NCBI GenBank assembly: GCA_938016265.1
Contig: CALLWB010000001.1
Coordinates: 161,373 to 225,372, forward strand
Source of the DNA: an uncultured Saprospiraceae bacterium
Lineage (GTDB): Bacteria; Bacteroidota; Bacteroidia; Chitinophagales; Saprospiraceae
Direction of reading: 5' to 3'
DNA: 64,000 nucleotides
In this document: one piece after another, positions 39,625 to 49,285 of the stretch
How positions within the stretch are numbered: position 1 is the first letter of the stretch
How the letters are laid out: every line of letters begins with the position of its first letter
Notes under the pieces: model-generated
What the model was told of the DNA's origin: nothing
Seen by the model: the letters and a program-made list of their open reading frames with translations, nothing else
The model's database searches: none
Translations under genes and position numbers: made by a program

Positions 39625-42213
39625 ATGATAAATCGAATTTTGTTCTTTGGCTTTTCGGTATTGGTACTTGCAGGATGTGCAGGTACGAATAAAGTTGTTC
39701 TTGCTCCAGAATTTGAGCAACGAATGCTCGACACCTTAGTTGTCACGGCTCCAAAGAAAGCCCAGAAATATGAGTTGCCCGTCTACCAGGCCACCGCAGA
39801 ACGAACGAATGATCTGATCCACACTAGCCTTGACGTGCGTTTCGATTGGTCTAAACAACATTTACTAGGGAAAGCTTCCTTGAAGCTGAAGCCTTATTTT
39901 TATACCACGAGTGAATTAGTCCTCGATGCGAAAGGGTTTGATATCCATTCCATAAAAATGAATGGCGCAGACCTAAAATATGAATACAACGGTGCTAAGA
40001 TTAAAATAAACCTTGGTCGTCCCTATAAATCAACAGAGGAATACACGATCGATATTGACTACACCGCCAAACCGAATGATCTGGAAGTTGGAGGGAGTGC
40101 CGCGATTACCTCTGACAAAGGGTTGTATTTTATCAATCCGCTAGGTGAAGACCCAGACAAACCAAAACAAATCTGGACACAAGGAGAAACCGAGGCGAGT
40201 TCTTGCTGGTTTCCTACCATCGATAAACCGAATGAGCGTTGTACACAAGAGATTAAAATTACGATAGAGGACAATTTTGAAACCTTGTCTAATGGAACGC
40301 TGACGTCTTCGAAGAAAAATCCAGACGGCACCAGAACAGATTATTGGGTCATGAAGGAAGCGCATGCTCCTTACCTATTTATGATGGCCATCGGTGAATT
40401 TGCAGTGGTGGAAGATTCCTGGAAAGGAATACCGCTTGGTTATTATGTGGAGCCCGAATACAAAGCAGACGCTAAGGAAATTTTCAACCACACACCCGAA
40501 ATGATGACCTTTTACTCTGATTTATTAGGATACCCTTACCCTTGGGATAAATATTCACAAGTTGTAGTGAGAGACTATGTGTCTGGTGCAATGGAAAACA
40601 CAACTGCTGTAATATTTGGTGATTTTGTTCAAAAGAATAAACGAGAACTAATTGATAACAATAATGATCGAATAGTTGCACATGAAATGTTTCATCATTG
40701 GTTTGGCGATCTAGTTACTTGTGAAAGCTGGTCTAACTTGCCTATGAATGAATCGTTTGCTAACTATGGGGAGTATTTATGGTATGAATACAAATACGGT
40801 AAAGACGCCGCTGAAAGCCACCGCAAAAATGAAATTGCAGGCTACATGTCCCAAGCAAACAGAGGAAGTGTACATCCGTTGATTGACTTTGGTTATGACA
40901 ATAAAGAAGACATGTTCGACGGTCATAGTTACAATAAAGGCGGCGCAATTCTACATATGCTAAGAGACTATATCGGAGACGAGGCCTTTTTTGCCACCTT
41001 CCAAAAGTATCTAATAGACAACCAATTTAAAGCGGCAGAAGCACACCACCTTAGGCTAGCTGCAGAGGCCGTGACGGGTAGAGATCTCAACTGGTTTTTC
41101 AACCAATGGTTTTTTGATCAGGGACATCCCGATTTGGAATACAAATATAATTATGACCCTTCCGGGAAATTAATGCTTACGGTTACTCAACTTCAGGATC
41201 CTGAGACCCACGTACCAGTATATCAGTTGCCATTGAAGGTGGACATCTATACAAGCAAGGGCAAAGAGCGTAAAGAGTTGTGGGTAAATGCCAGAAAACA
41301 AACGTTCGAAATACCAGTATCTGAAACACCAAAATTGGTCAATGTAGATCCCGAATATGTGATTTTGTGCACCGCAAAAGACAAATCGAAAACAGACGAA
41401 GAGTATGTTTATCAATATTACAATGCAAAAGAATTCAGAGATCGCTTCGATGCGCTTGAAAAATTGAAAACCAACAACTCTGCTGCAAGAACCAAGCTTT
41501 TTACGGATGCGTTGAATGACCCATATTGGAAAATTAGAAGCAATGCGATCACTGGATTGAACGCAACTGGAAATGAAGCAGCATTAAACACATTAGCAAC
41601 CACCGACAAAAACTCAAGAGTGAAAGCTGCTGCTCTAGAAAAATTGGCAGAATCAGGGAAATCCACCTATCTAAGTACCTTCACGAAAGCAATCGAGAGT
41701 AACACCGAAGCCTACCGTGTCGTATCTTCTGGTCTAAAAGGTCTGCACAAGCTGGATAGCAAAAAAGCACTAAACTATACTCAAAATTTGGAGCAGTCGG
41801 ATAATACCACAATCCTAAATTCCATCGGAGATATTTATGCCGGTTCGGGCGATACAAAGTACCTCTCCTTTTTTGAAAACTCTTGGAGTCACTTTGACGG
41901 TTTTGCTGTTTTTGATTTCTTTGGCAATTATTCCGACTTGTTAAATCGAGCAAGCGCTTCCCAGGCAAAAACATCTTGCAATAAACTTAATACAGTAGCC
42001 ACCGACTTCAAGGGATCTCCCTGGAAACGGTACGCAGCAACCCGCACTATCAACAACCTCAAAGTAGAATTAATGAACCAACTTCAAGAAACTTCCGGGG
42101 ATGGCCAAAAGTTGGAACTGGAAACCAGAATCGGTGCTCTGCAAGGAATGATAGACAAAATAAAAGCACAGGAGACAAATGCTAGATTGATCGGAATGTA
42201 TTCCAATTTCTAA
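39625..42213 (+). CDS. M1 family aminopeptidase lipoprotein
   Basis: 862 residues. Lipoprotein signal ending VLAGC (Cys18). The N-terminal saddle domain runs to about residue 310; the exopeptidase motif GAMEN is at 321-325 and the zinc site is HEMFH (His353-Glu354, His357) with the third ligand Glu376 in NESFANYGE. C-terminal to the catalytic part there is an all-helical HEAT-like region (NSAARTKLF onward), as in ERAP/cold-active aminopeptidases. Releases N-terminal residues from peptides, probably at the outer membrane or surface. Followed by a strong terminator. Confidence 0.94.
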   Translation: MINRILFFGFSVLVLAGCAGTNKVVLAPEFEQRMLDTLVVTAPKKAQKYELPVYQATAERTNDLIHTSLDVRFDWSKQHLLGKASLKLKPYFYTTSELVLDAKGFDIHSIKMNGADLKYEYNGAKIKINLGRPYKSTEEYTIDIDYTAKPNDLEVGGSAAITSDKGLYFINPLGEDPDKPKQIWTQGETEASSCWFPTIDKPNERCTQEIKITIEDNFETLSNGTLTSSKKNPDGTRTDYWVMKEAHAPYLFMMAIGEFAVVEDSWKGIPLGYYVEPEYKADAKEIFNHTPEMMTFYSDLLGYPYPWDKYSQVVVRDYVSGAMENTTAVIFGDFVQKNKRELIDNNNDRIVAHEMFHHWFGDLVTCESWSNLPMNESFANYGEYLWYEYKYGKDAAESHRKNEIAGYMSQANRGSVHPLIDFGYDNKEDMFDGHSYNKGGAILHMLRDYIGDEAFFATFQKYLIDNQFKAAEAHHLRLAAEAVTGRDLNWFFNQWFFDQGHPDLEYKYNYDPSGKLMLTVTQLQDPETHVPVYQLPLKVDIYTSKGKERKELWVNARKQTFEIPVSETPKLVNVDPEYVILCTAKDKSKTDEEYVYQYYNAKEFRDRFDALEKLKTNNSAARTKLFTDALNDPYWKIRSNAITGLNATGNEAALNTLATTDKNSRVKAAALEKLAESGKSTYLSTFTKAIESNTEAYRVVSSGLKGLHKLDSKKALNYTQNLEQSDNTTILNSIGDIYAGSGDTKYLSFFENSWSHFDGFAVFDFFGNYSDLLNRASASQAKTSCNKLNTVATDFKGSPWKRYAATRTINNLKVELMNQLQETSGDGQKLELETRIGALQGMIDKIKAQETNARLIGMYSNF

Positions 42214-42253
42214 CCGCAACGAACCAATAGAAAATTGAAAAAATAAAATACCT

Positions 42254-42286
42254 GGCCGGTCATCAAAAGGATGACCGGCCTTTTTT
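42254..42286 (+). terminator. Intrinsic terminator of the aminopeptidase gene
   Basis: GGCCGGTCATC / GATGACCGGCC, 11-bp perfect stem, AAAAG loop, then TTTTTT. Overlaps the earliest possible start of the next frame, so supports the later start at 42318. Confidence 0.92.
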
Positions 42287-42317
42287 GTATTTTCGACGCT
42301 GGATATATTTATCTACT

Positions 42318-44048
42318 ATGAAAACATCTGTACCTGGGTACGCTAAATATCTGTTTTTTTTCCTGATTTGGATTGCCCTTACCTTTTGCGTAAAAAGTAT
42401 TAAGGAGCCGGATTTGTGGTGGCAAGTGCGAACTGGGGAGCATATCATAGACAATCAGGAAGTCCCTAAAACCGACGTCTTTTCGTTTACTTATGAAGGC
42501 GAACCATGGATCAATGTGAAGTGGTTTACGGAGGTGGTAATGGCGACGGTTGCTCGCATTTTCGGGCCGGAACTTATTTTCCTTCTTCAAGCATTTGTGC
42601 TAATTGGTATTTTCTTTCTGTTTACGAAGATCAAGAAAATACTGGATCCTACAGGCCATCCATATGCCATCTACTTTTTGATAGCTTTAGCGGACTTTCT
42701 GTTTATCATTTCTTATCGGATCAATGGCCGTCCGGAGATGATGAGTCATTTGTTGACTGCTGGTTATTTGTTTCTGTTCTTTCATTTTTTGAGGCACCGA
42801 TCTGCATTGATTTGGGCACTGGTTCCCTTGCAATTGTTTTGGGCAAATTCGCATGAAGCCTATGGGGTAGGTATGGTGATGTCTATAATATTTCTAGTGA
42901 CCTTCTGGATTGATTTACTAGTCAATCGGGGTACTTTTCTAGAGGGTTTGAAGTTGACGGGTATTGTTGTGCTGTCGATGTTGGCTGTGGTGGTCAATCC
43001 AAATTTTTCAGAACTGCTTCTTCATCCGTTGAATATTTTTGGTCAATTGAAGGAAAATCAATTTACCTATGAATTGAGTTCTTTTATGAAGAAGGAATAT
43101 TGGAGTATTTTTTCGGTGTTAAATGTGCTGGCCTTTTTTGTTGGACTATGGAAGATTTTTGACCTTTATCGGAATAAAAATTCGAAGCAATTTGAGTATC
43201 ATATTTTACTCGGATTTTATCCTGTTTTATTTCTGGCGTTTTTTTATTTGAGTTTGCAGTCCTATCGAAATATACCTTTTTTCCAGATTGTGAATTTTCC
43301 AATTCTAATGATTTTTGTGAAGGAGTTGAAATTGGATTTTCTAAAGTCGAGTACTGCGTTTGGGGCGTTGGCCGTTTTTCTAATTTTGCTTTATATATCA
43401 ATTCCCACCAATTTATATTACAAAACACTGGATGATAGAAATCGGTATGGCCTTGGATTGAACATGGAGAAAAACCCCTATTCCGCAGCAGAATTTGTCC
43501 GTAAAAACAATATCAAAGGCAAGTGTTTTTCTGACTATCTAAGCTCGTCTTACCTTTTGTGGCATTTGCAACCAGAGTTTAAAACCTATCTCGATCTAAG
43601 AGATTTAGACATATTCCCAGCAAAATTTATAGATAATAATTTTGTCCTCTATCAAAGTCCTGGAAATTTAGTCAAGGAAGATCAAACCCTTTGGGACTAC
43701 GCCCGTTCTTTCGACAACTTCGCCTACGTAGTCAACAGAAATGCAGAATCAATGATGAATCTCAACAGATTCCTTCACAAAAACGAAGACTACGAGTTGG
43801 TATATGCGGACCAATTAAATTCTATATTTTTGAATAATACGCTCCCCGAAAATCAACAATTGATCAAGGAAAAAGGATTCAAGAGCATCGGCCAGGAAAT
43901 ATTCCAACCATTAGCACAGAAGAAAGCCCCAGTATTAGCTCAAATTTTCAATTACATCTTCTGGCCATTCTATACAGAAACTAAAAGCAACAAGGACTTT
44001 ATTCGCGTAAAGCAAATTTATTTCTCAGAAATTGGAACTAACAAATAG
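42318..44048 (+). CDS. Polytopic membrane protein, possible GT-C type glycosyltransferase
   Basis: 576 residues. About ten hydrophobic helices in the first 380 residues, then a soluble C-terminal domain of nearly 200 residues. Between the first two helices is EPDLWWQVRTGEHIIDNQEVPKTDVF, a DLWW-x-x-x-GE-x-I motif with an acidic start typical of GT-C polyprenol-dependent sugar transferases, where a loop Asp/Glu is catalytic. A YRNIPFF motif occurs near residue 325. No exact family named. ATG at 42318 is used because the preceding one (42285) sits in a terminator. Confidence 0.7.
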   Translation: MKTSVPGYAKYLFFFLIWIALTFCVKSIKEPDLWWQVRTGEHIIDNQEVPKTDVFSFTYEGEPWINVKWFTEVVMATVARIFGPELIFLLQAFVLIGIFFLFTKIKKILDPTGHPYAIYFLIALADFLFIISYRINGRPEMMSHLLTAGYLFLFFHFLRHRSALIWALVPLQLFWANSHEAYGVGMVMSIIFLVTFWIDLLVNRGTFLEGLKLTGIVVLSMLAVVVNPNFSELLLHPLNIFGQLKENQFTYELSSFMKKEYWSIFSVLNVLAFFVGLWKIFDLYRNKNSKQFEYHILLGFYPVLFLAFFYLSLQSYRNIPFFQIVNFPILMIFVKELKLDFLKSSTAFGALAVFLILLYISIPTNLYYKTLDDRNRYGLGLNMEKNPYSAAEFVRKNNIKGKCFSDYLSSSYLLWHLQPEFKTYLDLRDLDIFPAKFIDNNFVLYQSPGNLVKEDQTLWDYARSFDNFAYVVNRNAESMMNLNRFLHKNEDYELVYADQLNSIFLNNTLPENQQLIKEKGFKSIGQEIFQPLAQKKAPVLAQIFNYIFWPFYTETKSNKDFIRVKQIYFSEIGTNK

Positions 44049-44077
44049 GGATTTCAGTTCAAAACAAAGATTCTTGT

Positions 44078-44085
44078 TAACTTTG
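44078..44085 (+). promoter_or_regulatory. Probable -7 promoter box for mnmG
   Basis: TAACTTTG matches TAnnTTTG, 22 bases before the ATG at 44108. The -33 TTG is not obvious. Confidence 0.5.
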
Positions 44086-44107
44086 CAGTCAGAAAAGATC
44101 AAAAATT

Positions 44108-45973
44108 ATGTTTCCAGTATATGATGTCATCGTTGTCGGTGGTGGACACGCAGGTTGTGAAGCAGCTGTCGCTGCAGCGAATATGGGCTCTCGAGTGCTC
44201 CTAGCAACCATGAATATGAATACGATTGCTCAAATGTCTTGCAATCCAGCAATGGGAGGTGTAGCCAAGGGACAAATCGTACGGGAAGTTGATGCATTGG
44301 GTGGTTATAGCGGTATCGTTACCGACCACACCATGATTCAGTTTCGTATGCTCAATAAGTCGAAGGGGCCGGCCATGTGGAGTCCTAGAGCACAAAGTGA
44401 CAGAATGCGGTTTGCCGAAAAATGGCGCCTTATGCTAGAAGCAAATACTCTTATCGACTTCTGGCAGGAGATGATAACGGGCCTTGTTGTTAAAAACGGA
44501 GTAGTAAAAGGAGTAAGAACAAGAATCGGTATGGAAATTCAGGCCAAATCGGTGGTGCTGACCAATGGTACCTTTTTGAATGGCCTCATCCATATCGGAG
44601 AAAAGAAATTTGGCGGTGGGCGGTCTGGCGAAAAAGCAGCAACCGGGATCACTGCTCAACTAAACGAATTGGGCTTCCAATCGGGAAGAATGAAAACGGG
44701 CACTCCACCTAGGGTAGATGGTCGTAGTCTGGACTGGTCCAAGATGGAAGAACAGCCAGGAGATCCGGTCGTCAGCAAATTCAGTTATACAAACACCCCA
44801 ATATTAAAAAACCAACGGCCTTGTCATATTGCCTTTACCAACAAAGAAGTGCACGACATCCTTAAAACAGGGTTCGACCGTTCTCCAATGTTTAATGGAA
44901 GAATACAAGGCGCTGGCCCAAGATATTGTCCCTCCATAGAAGATAAAATCAATCGATTTGCTGACCGCGACAGGCATCAGCTTTTTGTCGAACCGGAAGG
45001 TTGGAATACGGTCGAGATTTATGTAAATGGCTTTTCTTCTTCCTTACCGGAAGACGTTCAGTTTAAAGCAATGCAGAAAATACCGGGTTTCGAAAATGCA
45101 AAAATGTTCCGCCCGGGATATGCTATTGAGTACGACTATTTTCCACCAACACAGCTGAAAATTTCTTTGGAAACAAAGTTGATTAAAAACCTGTTTTTTG
45201 CTGGTCAGATTAATGGTACTACTGGTTATGAAGAGGCCGCTTGCCAGGGATTGATGGCTGGGATAAACGCCCATTTGGCCATCAACGATGAAGCACCGTT
45301 TGTGTTAAAGCGATCGGAGGCATACATTGGTGTGTTAATTGATGATTTGATCAATAAAGGGACGGAAGAACCTTACCGAATGTTTACCTCTCGGGCAGAA
45401 TACCGAATTTTGTTGCGCCAGGATAATGCAGATATTCGTCTTACTCCCCTTGTCCAAAAACTAGGGATGAATCACCTGGATGAAAGAATGGCCAGAGTGG
45501 AAGAAAAAGAAAGAGAATGCAAAAGAATCACCAAATTTTTTAAAAAGGAAAGCATCGAACCTGCTCAGGCAAATGAATATCTGTCTTCAAAAGGATCTCA
45601 GCCATTGAAACAAAAACACAAGCTCCATCAGGTGTTGCTGCGTCCGCATATTGCGATGGAAGATTTAGGTGGGCTGATTCCAGATGTTGGAGCGTTTTTA
45701 AGCCAGTTTGATGTGGAGACTAAGGAAATTGCAGAAATCAGCATAAAGTATGAAGGGTACATAAAAAAGGAACAAGAAATGGTGGACAAAATGAGCCGGC
45801 TTGAGTCTGTAAAACTTCATGAAAAGATCAATTATCATGATATGCAATCACTTTCCTCAGAAGCCAGGGAGAAATTAACAGAGATCCAGCCTTCTACCAT
45901 CGGACAAGCGAGCCGTATTTCCGGCGTATCGCCAAGTGATGTTTCTGTGTTGTTGGTCTATGTAGGGCGATAA
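44108..45973 (+). CDS. mnmG: tRNA uridine-5-carboxymethylaminomethyl synthesis enzyme MnmG
   Basis: 621 residues. Acts with MnmE to put the carboxymethylaminomethyl group on U34 of certain tRNAs; binds FAD. N-terminal GGGHAGCEAA is the FAD Rossmann motif, followed by NPAMGGVAKGQIVREVDALGG, a highly conserved MnmG block. GYAIEYDYFPPTQLK and GTTGYEEAACQGLMAG(I)NAH are the other family signatures. C-terminal helical domain (MnmE/tRNA binding) is complete. Confidence 0.97.
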   Translation: MFPVYDVIVVGGGHAGCEAAVAAANMGSRVLLATMNMNTIAQMSCNPAMGGVAKGQIVREVDALGGYSGIVTDHTMIQFRMLNKSKGPAMWSPRAQSDRMRFAEKWRLMLEANTLIDFWQEMITGLVVKNGVVKGVRTRIGMEIQAKSVVLTNGTFLNGLIHIGEKKFGGGRSGEKAATGITAQLNELGFQSGRMKTGTPPRVDGRSLDWSKMEEQPGDPVVSKFSYTNTPILKNQRPCHIAFTNKEVHDILKTGFDRSPMFNGRIQGAGPRYCPSIEDKINRFADRDRHQLFVEPEGWNTVEIYVNGFSSSLPEDVQFKAMQKIPGFENAKMFRPGYAIEYDYFPPTQLKISLETKLIKNLFFAGQINGTTGYEEAACQGLMAGINAHLAINDEAPFVLKRSEAYIGVLIDDLINKGTEEPYRMFTSRAEYRILLRQDNADIRLTPLVQKLGMNHLDERMARVEEKERECKRITKFFKKESIEPAQANEYLSSKGSQPLKQKHKLHQVLLRPHIAMEDLGGLIPDVGAFLSQFDVETKEIAEISIKYEGYIKKEQEMVDKMSRLESVKLHEKINYHDMQSLSSEAREKLTEIQPSTIGQASRISGVSPSDVSVLLVYVGR

Positions 45974-46277
45974 TAAGGCAGGAAGATTGAAAATCGAAGG
46001 AGGGTTTCTTACTGTGAAGAACTGGATAGGTTTCATTTCATGAAAATGATTCTAGAAAGTGGTCTACCATTCATAATAAACAATATTGGTCCTTGAGAAA
46101 ACCTGCTTGTTCTTCGCTAGAAGGGTAGAACATGAAAAATCTAATTTTCAAGAACCATCCCTGTGTGCCGATTTGCCATGTCACAACAGTGCGAAACGCT
46201 CTAGGTCGGCAATTGTTAAACTTTTCTTTAAAATATTTTATTTTTTTCACTTCGTGTGTGCGGGGATCAAAAAAAAA

Positions 46278-46307
46278 CAGGGCTCACAAAATATTCGTGA
46301 TGCCCTG
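46278..46307 (+). other. Hairpin in the mnmG-radA gap
   Basis: CAGGGC-TCAC / GTGA-T-GCCCTG with one bulged T and a 9-base loop; preceded by nine A residues. Not followed by a T-run, so its role is open. Confidence 0.45.
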
Positions 46308-46404
46308 TAACCCCAAAAAAACAATATAAAACTATGTTACTATCCAAAACAGCTTGCTTAAGGCTGTCTCCCAATTTATCCAAAGTTGAAAATTTGTAAT
46401 TATT

Positions 46405-46494
46405 CGACTCTTTCGTCGGGAGAAAATCGCTTTAAGCTCTTTTTGTATCTCCCATATCTCTTACTTAATTACACTCTTTTGACGGGAGACAATC
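46405..46494. repeat. Direct repeat pair in the mnmG-radA gap
   Basis: Unit 1 begins at 46405 (CGACTCTTTCGTCGGGAGA and on), unit 2 at 46471 (ACACTCTTTTGACGGGAGAC and on), 66 bases apart, about 80% identical. A partly complementary GTCTCCCAATT lies at 46363. Possible regulator sites or degraded repeat. Confidence 0.45.
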
Positions 46495-46821
46495 TAAAAG
46501 TCACGTCAAGATAAAAATTTTTTTTTAAAAAAAGGCTCTTAAAAAACACCGCAAAGTGTATTGCACTGATAATTAGTGGTTTACCTTATATAAAAATAAT
46601 ATTTTTTTTGTATACAGCCAGTGACTTTACTTAGATCAATGTGTTTAACAGAGAATTTTGCAGGCCACATTTGCCCCTCCTTGGGTGTTATTTGAGTTAC
46701 TTTTTTAGAAAATCAAAGAAAGGTGTCACAAAAAACTAAAACCAAAACCATTTGATAATTATTTTGTTTACAGTGTTATCAAAATAATTACTACCTTGCA
46801 GTGTTTTAAAAATAAATAAAA

Positions 46822-48192
46822 ATGAACAAGATCAAAAAGGCATTCTTTTGTTCTAATTGTGGTTCCTCCTCGCCAAAGTGGATTGGCAAATGTACCGGAT
46901 GTGGCGAATGGAATACTTATAATGAGGAAATTATTGCCAAGGAAGATAAAAAAGAGGCGAAACGAACTTGGAGGGAAAATTCCGTCCGCTCTCCTAAACC
47001 AATCCCTCTGCAAGAAGTAATTGGAGGAAAGACGACAAGGCTAGTCACTCCAGACCAGGAATTGAATAGAGTGTTGGGGGGGGGAATTGTTTCTGGTTCA
47101 ATGATTCTAATTGGTGGCCAACCAGGGATTGGGAAGTCCACCCTAATGTTGCAAGTTGCCCTACAGCTGCCTATCAAGTTATTGTACGTGACCGGAGAAG
47201 AGAGCGAAGAGCAAATAAAAATGCGCGCAGAACGCCTAGGTATTCAAAATCAACAATGTTTCATCCTGACAGAAACCAATACGCAGAAAATATTCCAACA
47301 GTTTAAAGCGCTGCAACCTGAATTGCTTATTATTGATTCCATACAAACGCTAACGTCTCCCCATCTGGATTCCACACCAGGCAGTGTTTCCCAACTCCGA
47401 GAATGCGCCGGCGAACTGCAACGTCTCGCCAAAGAAACAAACGTCCCGGTTATTATCATTGGTCATATTACAAAGGATGGTGCAATTGCGGGCCCTAAAC
47501 TTTTGGAACATATAGTGGATGCCGTCTTGCAATTTGAGGGAGACCGACACTATACGTATCGTATTCTTAGAACCATAAAAAACAGGTATGGATCGACCTC
47601 CGAATTGGGCATCTACGAAATGAAAGCAAATGGATTGAGAGAAGTTAGTAATCCTTCTGAATTATTGTTGAGTCAAAAAGAGGAAGAACTTAGTGGAAGT
47701 TCTGTTTGTGCAACATTAGAAGGCTTGCGTCCGATGCTTATCGAAACGCAGGCATTGGTCAGTACTGCTGTTTATGGCACTCCGCAAAGGTCGTCCAATG
47801 GATTTGATATGCGTCGGTTGAGTATGCTGCTCGCCGTTCTGGAAAAACGATGTGGATTCAAATTTGGAATGTCAGATGTCTTTTTAAATATCGCGGGAGG
47901 TATCAAGGTGGATGACCCAGCGATTGACCTAGCTATCATTTCTGCGCTGGTCTCTTCCTTGCAGGATATTGTTGTGCCTAGCAATGTTTGTTTTGCAGGA
48001 GAGGTCGGACTGACTGGAGAAATACGAGCTGTCAATAGAATCGACCAGAGAATACAAGAAGCAGACCGGCTCGGATTTTCAGAAATCTACATCTCCAAAT
48101 ACAACCTCAAAGGTCTGGATCTCGATAGATACAAACTGAAAGTTAACACCGTTAGCAAAATAGATGAACTATACAGCGATCTATTTGGGTAA
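46822..48192 (+). CDS. radA: DNA repair protein RadA
   Basis: 456 residues; DNA-branch-migration ATPase related to RecA, used in recombination. N-terminal zinc finger Cys10-x2-Cys13 and Cys24-x2-Cys27, Walker A GQPGIGKS (99-106), the RadA-specific KNRYGSTSE motif (253-261, usually KNRFG), and a C-terminal Lon-protease-like domain. Full length. Promoter may lie in the long gap upstream. Confidence 0.96.
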   Translation: MNKIKKAFFCSNCGSSSPKWIGKCTGCGEWNTYNEEIIAKEDKKEAKRTWRENSVRSPKPIPLQEVIGGKTTRLVTPDQELNRVLGGGIVSGSMILIGGQPGIGKSTLMLQVALQLPIKLLYVTGEESEEQIKMRAERLGIQNQQCFILTETNTQKIFQQFKALQPELLIIDSIQTLTSPHLDSTPGSVSQLRECAGELQRLAKETNVPVIIIGHITKDGAIAGPKLLEHIVDAVLQFEGDRHYTYRILRTIKNRYGSTSELGIYEMKANGLREVSNPSELLLSQKEEELSGSSVCATLEGLRPMLIETQALVSTAVYGTPQRSSNGFDMRRLSMLLAVLEKRCGFKFGMSDVFLNIAGGIKVDDPAIDLAIISALVSSLQDIVVPSNVCFAGEVGLTGEIRAVNRIDQRIQEADRLGFSEIYISKYNLKGLDLDRYKLKVNTVSKIDELYSDLFG

Positions 48193-48193
48193 G

Positions 48194-49147
48194 CTAAAAG
48201 TTGTATTGTACTCCAACATTCAAAGAAATATTATTCAAATTAGACTTCAACGATCGCTGTTCGATTGGCTTATCAACGCTATAATCTGGATTGTAGTCTG
48301 CATTGTTTGAGTTTTGTGTTAGTTCGTCGAGGTAGACAATTTCTTTATCATAAATATCAAGATCCTCAATTGTTTGCGCGATGTCAACCGGGATACCTGG
48401 TAGTAAATCACCAATCGCTTGAATGTTATAGCTGGAATATTTTGTGTCCTTTGATTTTAGGGTGAGGGTAATGACATTGACTTCTGTAAAAAAGGAAAGG
48501 TGATCTCCTATTGGGAACCGTACACCTGCACCACCGCTAAATCCAAGCGCAGCTTTAGCGTGGGTTTTTGCAGTCGCATGAAGTTCTGTATGCAGGCTTG
48601 CTCCAGGGAGGGTTGGACTTCCCCCACAGTCTACAAGTCTGCAGGCCAGCCGGTTTTCATCATCAATGATATCGACATCGGTAATAATGAATCCAGCAAT
48701 AGGAAGTGCAAAACCAAATTTCACATAAGGTTTTATTTTGGAATTCGCCTGTATAATTAAGTTTGGAGAAAGCGCAAAACCGGTAGCTTTGGAGTATTGC
48801 TCGGCTTTATAGGTAGGAGTGTTGATTCTTGCATCTAGCAATTTTGGTCCTTTTGTATAGGCAAATCCAAGCTCTACTATCAAATTTTCGGTAATGGTAT
48901 ATCCGAGTCCTATTCCTACGTTCACTCCTTCTCCTAGCGTACCAAAGGTAGATTTGTCAGAGACATTTCCAAGATCAGATATAGAATAATCCCCATTTCC
49001 AAGTTCAGGAAGCGGAGAACCCAAATCGTCTTTTGCAGCAGGTATTCCGTACCCTCCTCGGAGTTGGACATAAAACCCGTTTTGCCCTAAACAAGAAAAA
49101 GAAATAATGCAAAAAAACAAGGCGCAAAGTAGCTGAATGTTGTTCAT
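48194..49147 (-). CDS. Outer-membrane beta-barrel protein 1
   Basis: 317 residues, signal peptide ending SCLGQ. Alternating hydrophobic strands through the whole length, ending in NISLNVGVQYNF, a C-terminal aromatic typical of BAM substrates. Opening GFYVQLRGGYGIPAAKDD mirrors GFYVQPGVSYKLAAVNDV of the next gene, so the two are paralogues. Function unknown; no PorT motif seen. Confidence 0.82.
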   Translation of the reverse strand: MNNIQLLCALFFCIISFSCLGQNGFYVQLRGGYGIPAAKDDLGSPLPELGNGDYSISDLGNVSDKSTFGTLGEGVNVGIGLGYTITENLIVELGFAYTKGPKLLDARINTPTYKAEQYSKATGFALSPNLIIQANSKIKPYVKFGFALPIAGFIITDVDIIDDENRLACRLVDCGGSPTLPGASLHTELHATAKTHAKAALGFSGGAGVRFPIGDHLSFFTEVNVITLTLKSKDTKYSSYNIQAIGDLLPGIPVDIAQTIEDLDIYDKEIVYLDELTQNSNNADYNPDYSVDKPIEQRSLKSNLNNISLNVGVQYNF

Positions 49148-49230
49148 AATGGTTGAGATTTAAATTAAATATAACAAGTTTCCACACAATTTTTTCGCAT
49201 AAGTAGAATTTGAGTTATTCATAAATAAAA

Positions 49231-49264
49231 AAACCAGGTAGACTAGTTGTTCACCTGGTTTCTT
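49231..49264 (-). terminator. Terminator of barrel gene 2
   Basis: AAACCAGGT / ACCTGGTTT, 9-bp perfect stem; on the minus strand it is followed by a T-run (TTTTTT). It lies 22 bases after the stop of the gene at 49286-50239, separating it from the next barrel gene. Confidence 0.8.
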
Positions 49265-49285
49265 AAAATCTTAAGTTATAAATGA

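Larger units (their letters stand above)
45974..46821. other. 848-base intergenic region with repeats
   Basis: No convincing protein gene between mnmG and radA. Contains a hairpin (CAGGGCTCAC / GTGATGCCCTG, 46278-46307), a stretch that resembles the leader of paralogue B (TGTAACCCCAA and ACTATGTTAC, 46305-46337), and two direct copies of a ~24-base unit (46405 and 46471). Short frames at 46086-46329 read poorly as protein and are left out. Confidence 0.55.

Noticed and set aside
46086..46329. Short plus-strand frames in the mnmG-radA gap
   Set aside because: Poor composition, no conserved motif, overlap a hairpin.
46405..46494. CRISPR-like repeat pair
   Set aside because: Only two imperfect copies, no regular spacers, no cas genes in the window.
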